A stretch of 64,000 bases of DNA from Cladophialophora immunda. Lineage: Eukaryota > Ascomycota > Eurotiomycetes > Chaetothyriales > Herpotrichiellaceae. Position numbers and translations under genes: made by a program. Every line of letters starts with the position of its first letter. Position 1 is the stretch's first letter. Below are positions 57,989 to 64,000 of the stretch, piece by piece. The stretch lies in assembly GCF_000835495.1 (NCBI RefSeq), contig NW_015622546.1, positions 1,428,883 through 1,492,882 on the forward strand, in the 5' to 3' direction. The notes below the pieces were generated by a model that saw only the letters and a program-made list of their open reading frames with translations, was not told the origin of the DNA and ran no database searches.

Positions 57989-60270
57989 TTAGAGCGGTAT
58001 ATGGGTTGAGGGATGGTATAGACGGCAAGCCCCAGGGTAGTCTTGAACGGCGGAGTGAGTGATGCTTACAGCTTTCGCTTCGTCCACTAGCCCCAGCTCG
58101 AGCAGAAGCTGGACGCTCGCTCTGACGCCACTCTCCAGTGCACTCGCGATCCACGAGCTGGTGTAGCTGGTCCCTTCCCCGCTCATGATGACGCCCTGCT
58201 CCGTGTTGAAGAACGCCGGGATGAAGGACTTCCTCATCCCGATATCCGGGCTCGCCCAACTGATCGTCTCGTACTGATCCAGAATCCAGCAGCGGCGGTT
58301 GTAGGCCCCCGTGTATTGCTCGTACACCACGGGCCCGTGGATCTCGGCCATGGCGTCCACGACGTACTGGACGTGGACGTCCTCCGGGATCGACGCCCAG
58401 CGCAACCCGTCGTCCGAGGACGTGTAGCTCGCAAGCATCACCCCCTTCCCGGTCGAGTTGATGTCGTAGCTCGGGTAGCAGATGCTCCCGATGCCGGGGA
58501 TGTCGGTGGTCGTGCTGCAGGAGCCGTAGATGGGCTTGTCGAGATGCTCCCAGAAGCGGGTCTGGAACTGCAGCGCCACCTTGCAGACCTGGGAGTAGGG
58601 GTAGCTGTCGATGGCGGTCTGCAGGAGGTCTGAAAACGCCGGCAGGCGCCACGTCCTGACCAGAGGCATGGGAACCGTGACGACCGCCAGGTCGTAGCTT
58701 GCGTTCTGAAAGGTGCGGTCGAGCGGCTTGGCCTTCCACTGCAGCGTCACCTTCTTTGTCGTCTCGTTGTATTGGACTCGCTGGACCTTGCGATTCATGT
58801 AGGTCACATCGTCAACAAGAGCTAGAGGTCACCCTATGCGTTAGCACCTTTGAACTAGTGTGCTCGAAAGGCTATACGTACGGTGGAAGGCACTGGGGAG
58901 ACGAGTCAGACCGCCATCAATTGTCCTCCAATCTGTCGCAGAGAAGTACTGAAACAAAAAAGGGCTGTCAGCATCGGCACTCGAGATCAAGTCTCACAGG
59001 ATGTCTGGTAGCGTCCACCCCTGGGCACGCAGGATTTTGCGAGCGGCTCTATTGGACCGGGCTGGCTTACCATCGACTCATAGAGATTATCCCAAAAGCT
59101 CTCGCTCCCAGGGCCTCCCAGCTCCACGAAGGTCTCATTCAACGCATACCCAAGCACGTTATGGACATAGGCGAATTCGGAAAAGTCGTCGCCACCCAAT
59201 CCACCAAGTCCTTGATCGAGGAACGTTTTGTGCGCCATGTATATGTTCCGCGCCATCTGGTCGAGGAAACTCCCATTGTTGTAGATGGTATTGATGTCCT
59301 CGTCGAGCGCATCCAGCTTGGGGTCGTCCGGCTGCGTAGAGGTCGTCCCCAGCAACGACGTATTCGCTTGGACCTCGGACAGCGTCGGGACCTGGCCGTT
59401 GGGTTTCCGGGCGCCGTTGACGTAGTAAAGCCCATTGGGCGAGTTCTGGTACCATTTGATAAAGTTGACCGTAAAGTTGGTGTTGTTGTTGTTCAGTCTG
59501 TTGACTTCGGCGGCCAGATCAAAGACGATGCGGTGATCTTGGATCTGGATCGTTTCGTTCGTCTCGGATGCCGTGAAGGAGAGCGGGAAACGCATGGGCC
59601 CCATTTCTTGATACTGTCTCTCGCTCGGGTCGCCAAAGTAAGCAGTGTGAACTCTCCCGCCGAGCCGCTGGGCTGCTTCGATGAGAGACACGTTCGTCAT
59701 CCCGGATTGGTTGAGGGCGAGCCAGGTCATCAGACCGGCCATGCCGGCACCGACGATGGCGATCTCCTTCGACTTTGCTTCTTGGGCGTTGACCGCACTG
59801 ATCTCTTTGTTCTTGAGGGCAACCACGCCGTCGAACCACGGCCCTTCCGCATCAATGCCGCTCGAGTTGTCCATCTGGATGGAGAAGTCGGCCTGGCGCT
59901 TTCGGAGACGTCTGCGAGCGGCCTTTGCATTGGGAGCAATGGACACCGGAACGCTCCGTCCCACAAGGTTCTGCCGGGCGTCCCATGCTGAGAGGCATTG
60001 GCCTGTGGGGGTGTATTCTGGGACTTTCCACAATAGCCTGTCGTGGTCACAGGAATGGGAGCGGCCAACTAGATGGTGGGCTTCACCTGGAGTCTTGGCC
60101 TTGCAAGGACCATAAGTGAACACGACCTCGGTGGCGATAGGTCTGTCGTAAGCCAGATGGATGTTGGCAAGACCCGAGTCAACCGCTCGCTTCAGGTGCA
60201 GCTTCACTGGCAGGGAAACAGCCAATACACACGGCAAAAGCAAGGCTGATAGCATCAGTTGGCCAGCCAT
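57989..60270 (-). CDS. Secreted/precursor L-amino-acid oxidase (FAD)
   Basis: Predicted 699-aa flavoenzyme that oxidatively deaminates L-amino acids to 2-oxo acids, ammonia and H2O2. Minus-strand exons are 60270-59071, 58948-58882 and 58821-57989. The N terminus (MAGQLMLSALLLPCVLAVS) is a signal peptide. A propeptide-like segment of about 105 residues ends in the dibasic cluster RRRLRKR (119-125), a likely Kex2-type site; the Neurospora enzyme is known to be made as a long precursor. The FAD fold starts at EIAIVGAGMAG (169-179), followed by GGRVHTAYF and MGPMRFP. C-terminal motifs include IYGSCSTTTDIPG and GVIMSGEGTSYTSSWI. The very end is uncertain: an intron from 58069 to 57988 would replace the last residues with a shorter tail ending at 57967. 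Confidence 0.9.
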
Positions 60271-61286
60271 TCTTGTGAAAGGGCAGCAGCACCGCTCGAT
60301 GGATGTGGTGCGGACGTAGATCGATAGAGTCTTGTAAACCTACCAGGCGAGCATAGGTCTTTGTACACAAGCTACAGCTCGTTTATCCGCAAATCCTACC
60401 TCCAGCTTTGCCATTTCCCCCGACTCTTGTGGATGTTCTGGGTATCGGGACATCGAAGGACGTCGTTCAAATCCGATATGAAATGCATACCCGTGATTGG
60501 TTTAGATTAGTAGGTTGCATGAGAGGAGAAAGCTCTATGTACCTGCCTTATCCAGGAAAGGCAAATGGACTGCATCGATCAATTCCTGCGTTGAACCGAT
60601 TTATGCGGATCATCTTGCGGCCAGTTGTTACCGAGCCGAAGGATTGGCGAGGTGGGATGATTGGGGAATGAGGGTTGTCTTTGAATGTTGCGAGTCTATT
60701 AATAGGACCATATTTCTGTACCTCATGTGACTTCTTCTCTTAGAGCAGTGTCTTTGCGCTGTTCGCGAGGTCTTTGGTGTGCTGGAGGTTGTTGCTTGCC
60801 ATCTAGCATGAGGATACCGTTGGACTGGAGAATTATGCTGACCACGGATCCATTACTGGCATCCTTTCGCTGGAATCAATTTTTTCCGATCCAAGGATCG
60901 AATGATTACTTGGCAAGCGACTAGTAGATAAGGATGGAGAATCGTTCTAACAGAGAACTCGGAATAGAGGCTATACGCCAGTTGAGCTGTTAACCAAATG
61001 AGGTCCAAGGACCATTCGTCAGCAGGTATGGAGAAAGGTGGGCGCCCGTACTCGTACTCGGAACGGCACGCTTGCCCCACAGCGATTGGCGGTGACGGGT
61101 ATATATATGTCAATGGAAATCAGGATAGAGGAGAATGTGGGGTGGTAGTGACTTGATAAGAAGGTTGATATCTATCAGGCTACCTAGGTCTGTACTCGGT
61201 ATGCACCTCCACGACTCGACAGGACGGAAGCTGTGAGCTCTGTCGTTCCGTGCCAAGACGAGGTAATGATTCGAACACCCAGCTCA

Positions 61287-61298
61287 CCCCCCCCCCCC
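61287..61298. repeat. Poly-C run (12 nt)
   Basis: Twelve consecutive C residues in intergenic sequence. Confidence 0.8.
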
Positions 61299-61775
61299 TT
61301 TAGGACGAGGGTGATGCCGCCCTATACTCACCCGTGCTCAGCGCTCCATGTAAGGTAATATGGCGAATTTATGATAGACGTCAATCCGGCGATGCTTTGA
61401 GCGTGAGTGAGCACCTATCGACCGTCACCTAAGCCAGACCCCAAGCTCATTTCCACCCCTCCTGAAGTGATGTGCGAAGCCGGTGTCCTGTTTGGCCAGC
61501 GAAAGTTGTTTCTGGGATCAGTCTAGTGGCTTCGCATTGACAGCCACCTTACTATCAATACTCAAGCGTAGCGCCGTCCTGGAATCCAAATACATGAGAG
61601 TACAGTACGGAGTACATGAGGCAAGATTGTCATTTACACCACCGGCCCCCGGGAAAAACCTCCTGCCGAGGTCGCTTATTTTCAGCCCCTGGTATTTCGA
61701 TGGTGCTTTGGAGACCAAAGACGCCACATATGCAGACGTGTAGCAGTCAGGAGCCCAGAATAGTGGCCCGGAGCG

Positions 61776-61793
61776 CCCCCCCCCCCCCCCCCC
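61776..61793. repeat. Poly-C run (18 nt)
   Basis: Eighteen consecutive C residues, 40 bp beyond the stop codon of the class II aldolase gene. The true length may be hard to sequence. Confidence 0.85.
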
Positions 61794-61832
61794 GGGAACA
61801 AGAACCGGTCAGTAGGTCAGAGCACGTCGGGT

Positions 61833-62832
61833 TCATCTCTCGCTCAAACCCAATCTCAGGTCATTCTGGTAGAATCCTGACCTCTCCGCCTCTGCCATCC
61901 ATGCGAGCCAATGCTCGCGCGAGGCACGGTTTATGGTATTTTCACAGTCTCTGGCCTCCTCTTCTGTGAGGTAAACGACGTGCAGCTCTGTCGCGTCTCG
62001 TTGATTCATGGCAGTGGTTTGAATATCTGCATCCCGCCGGATATGTATAGCCCTCCATACCGCATCCTCGAGACTCCCAGCCCAGGTCGTGTAACCATGG
62101 CCACGTTGAAAGACAACTTTCTGTTTGGGGACATGTACTTCCGCCCCGTTCATTACCATCTCATTGTTGTTGGATTTCTCGAACATTTCGGCTAACATAT
62201 CTCCGAGATACTGATTGTTGACAAGTAAGTTTCGGGGATGCGACTGTGGTAGGTTCTCATAGAATCTTGCAATGTCAAAAATGGGCGCTGAAGAGCCCAC
62301 GAACCCGGCCATCAGATAGCTAGGTTGCAGCATACTGCGCCAATTATTACATAGGCCATAAACAACTGCGCTCGGACAATGTGAATGGACAATGCTTTGT
62401 ACGCCAGGATACCGGTCGTAGATGGAGCTGTGGGTGTAATGTTCGGACAGCTCAGAGACTTGCTCAACCTTTTGGCATCCATCATAAGGATTAGAGACTG
62501 GAGAGCCGTCGGCAACACGCCATTGATTCAGATCGGTCTTCGACGAGATCAGAATGGCGGGGACGTTGCTGGTGAAAAAGGTCGAAGGATCAGTAGGATT
62601 GCGCACTGATATTTGGCCATGTTCATCGAGCACCTGATGCTTATGAAGGATATGAAATGCTGTTATAAGATCCGACAGGTGCCAGTCCAGGCTGTCTATT
62701 TCCTAACGTGCCCTAATGGAGATCGAATATATCTTTTAGCGGTTGCGAATCTTAAGCTCTTAGATCCGATATTCAAGTTGAGAGTGCTGGGAGTTTGATC
62801 TCTGAAACGCCCGGAATATCGGTCTTTCCCAT
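61833..62832 (-). CDS. Class II aldolase/adducin-family protein
   Basis: Protein of about 297 aa of the zinc-dependent class II aldolase/adducin fold. The large exon is 62702-61833 on minus and begins after a TTAG acceptor with EIDSLDWHLSDLITAFHIL; a small first exon 62832-62809 (MGKTDIPG) is tentative because its donor would be GTTTCA. Family features: GQISVRNP with the substrate-binding loop, the metal-site motif SIVHSHCPSAVVYG (two His), MAGFVGSSAPIFDIA, and the distal GHGYTTWAGSLEDAVWRAI containing the third metal His. All expected metal ligands are present. Fungal members are poorly characterised; bacterial relatives include fuculose- and ribulose-phosphate aldolases. The cytosolic location is inferred from the lack of a signal. 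The start codon is the weak point of this model. Confidence 0.78.
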
Positions 62833-64000
62833 CAAGTTATATACTGCAAAGCTCGGGCTGGTTAGATATTTGCAGACTCCTATTGACGCATGCCTACGTC
62901 ATGTCATAGATGGGCTTCTAGCTCGAAAAGCCCCGTCTCCGATAGTTATTTGTGAGTTATATGCCTGTACCGCATAGCGTGTCGTTAGTCGAACAGATGC
63001 TGGGTCTTTTTTCCGCCTCTTCTGTTACTGGCTCGCTTGGGCCATTGATGTCCCAGGCGGCTAGGGCTGATGTCATACGCATTTTCACAATGACGTTTTC
63101 GGATCTGAACCGTGAATGTTCCTCTCTCCCTGCACCTAGACCTGAAAGGATCACACTTGGTCGTCACGGATATCACTTGTGTCGTGTAGGAGGTAGTCTT
63201 AGAGGTGTGCGAGGTAGGCGACCAAATGACAGCGCAGGGACGTCCAAGCCATTGCACTTCAGGATGTACAATAAAGACGACGGTTCAAGCTCGACGTTCT
63301 GCATTTCCGCGCACTCCAGTTTTTCAGTCACATTTACACGCAGTCAGCCAGTCTCTGTATATTGGAATATTGGAATTCATGGCAAATTTGAGTTGCAACT
63401 TCAAGCTATCGAGATTCCCGCCAAAGTGCTGGGCAGCTGGACGGAGGAATTTTGGTCATCGATGTTCCATGGACATGTTTTTGCGTATAGACGGTGGTAA
63501 AGCTCTTCTATCTTACCGAGAATGAGGCGTTCAAGATCTGCCTCGAGTGTGTCGTATAGGCGAGTATCCGAGTTTTCTCGTGACTAACCGAGAATCATCA
63601 TCGTAGCTTGTTTAATCGTGAGATTTTACGGCAGCAAATTCAAGTCGTCAACTAAGTGGCCGACAAGCTTTTTAAGGTTGGGCTTAGGAGAGCAGCGGAG
63701 GAGGCGGACATCTGACAAAGGTCTCTTCTGGGGGTTTGGAGGAGACGTTAGATTACTGAGAGCAGGAAAAGTGAGCAAAGGGTCGAACGTATTGCATCCC
63801 TAGAACACCTTTAAACGATCACGCTGCGCCGAATGCGCCCTCATACAACGTACTTAGGGTTGAAGAGGTTGTTCTATGGCAGTCCTAAGACCTCATATAG
63901 CTTGTTGTAGTGGATAACACTGGCGGTGTTCAGGTTCTATCCATCAATCAAGACTATTTCGACGTTCTCGCGGCCATGGTATTCGAGATGTTCAGTTCTG
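62833..64000. other. Right-edge region with interrupted reading frames
   Basis: No complete gene found. Minus-strand frames at about 63418-63605 and 63880-63995 look protein-like but are broken by stops, so they could be a decayed element or exons of an unseen gene. The plus-strand frame at 62952-63500 lacks motifs. Confidence 0.35.

Larger units (their letters stand above)
60271..61832. other. Intergenic region with C homopolymers
   Basis: About 1.56 kb upstream of the oxidase gene and downstream of the aldolase gene. It contains a TATATATA stretch near 61099-61106 and two C runs. No gene supported. Confidence 0.5.

Noticed and set aside
58699..59991. 430-codon plus-strand open frame
   Set aside because: Runs antisense across exons and introns of the L-amino-acid oxidase gene and has no motif; it is a by-product of codon use on the other strand.
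62952..63500. 182-codon plus-strand frame
   Set aside because: No recognisable motif, poor start context, and overlaps equally unconvincing frames on minus.
1..64000. CRISPR array, prokaryotic operons or ribosome binding sites
   Set aside because: All genes have spliceosomal introns and fungal families; no spaced direct repeats were seen.

Overview
The window reads as nuclear DNA of a filamentous ascomycete (Pezizomycotina). Genes are split by short introns of about 45-110 nt with GT..AG ends and CTAAC/CTGAC-like branch sites. Families typical of these fungi are present: a Zn2Cys6 regulator, a LaeA-like methyltransferase, a CYP52-like P450, a secreted L-amino-acid oxidase and an NLR with TPR repeats. 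Housekeeping orthologs (POL5, SNX3/Grd19, IWR1, a Puf1/Puf2-type protein) also point to fungi. I cannot name the genus. I built the gene models by hand from reading frame, splice signals and recall of family motifs; no alignment was run.

Left part, 1-23 kb, accessory and secretory. A 5'-truncated MFS exporter is followed by a TauD/TfdA 2-oxoglutarate dioxygenase (-), an L-2-hydroxyglutarate dehydrogenase (+), an FAD monooxygenase (-), a LaeA-like SAM methyltransferase (+) and a Zn2Cys6 transcription factor (+). Two divergent promoters (3668-5054 and 8100-8795) link these genes in pairs, so they may act together in oxidative small-molecule metabolism. No PKS, NRPS or terpene synthase lies in the window. 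Next come a secreted beta-lactamase-fold serine hydrolase (+), an S28 serine peptidase (-), a seven-TM membrane protein (+) and a cysteine-rich, probably GPI-anchored surface protein (+).

Middle, 23-49 kb, largely housekeeping. It holds a large ArAE/FUSC-type membrane transporter (-), POL5 (-) divergent from SNX3 (+), a two-Myb telobox protein (-), a 3.4 kb promoter region, an RRM-PUF RNA-binding protein (+), a 4.4 kb stretch with no convincing gene, a small conserved hypothetical gene (+), and IWR1 (-).

Right part, 49-64 kb, accessory. A stand-alone SERAC1/SesB-like alpha/beta hydrolase (-) and a CYP52-like P450 (-) lie beside a three-exon NLR (+) made of a SesB-like hydrolase domain, NB-ARC and TPRs. 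The nucleophile elbow of the NLR hydrolase domain carries Gly where the stand-alone relative carries Ser. A long-precursor L-amino-acid oxidase (-) and a class II aldolase/adducin-family gene (-) follow. The last kilobase has only interrupted reading frames. The NLR/hydrolase pair is the best candidate for an interesting system; it resembles fungal NLR architectures linked to non-self recognition.
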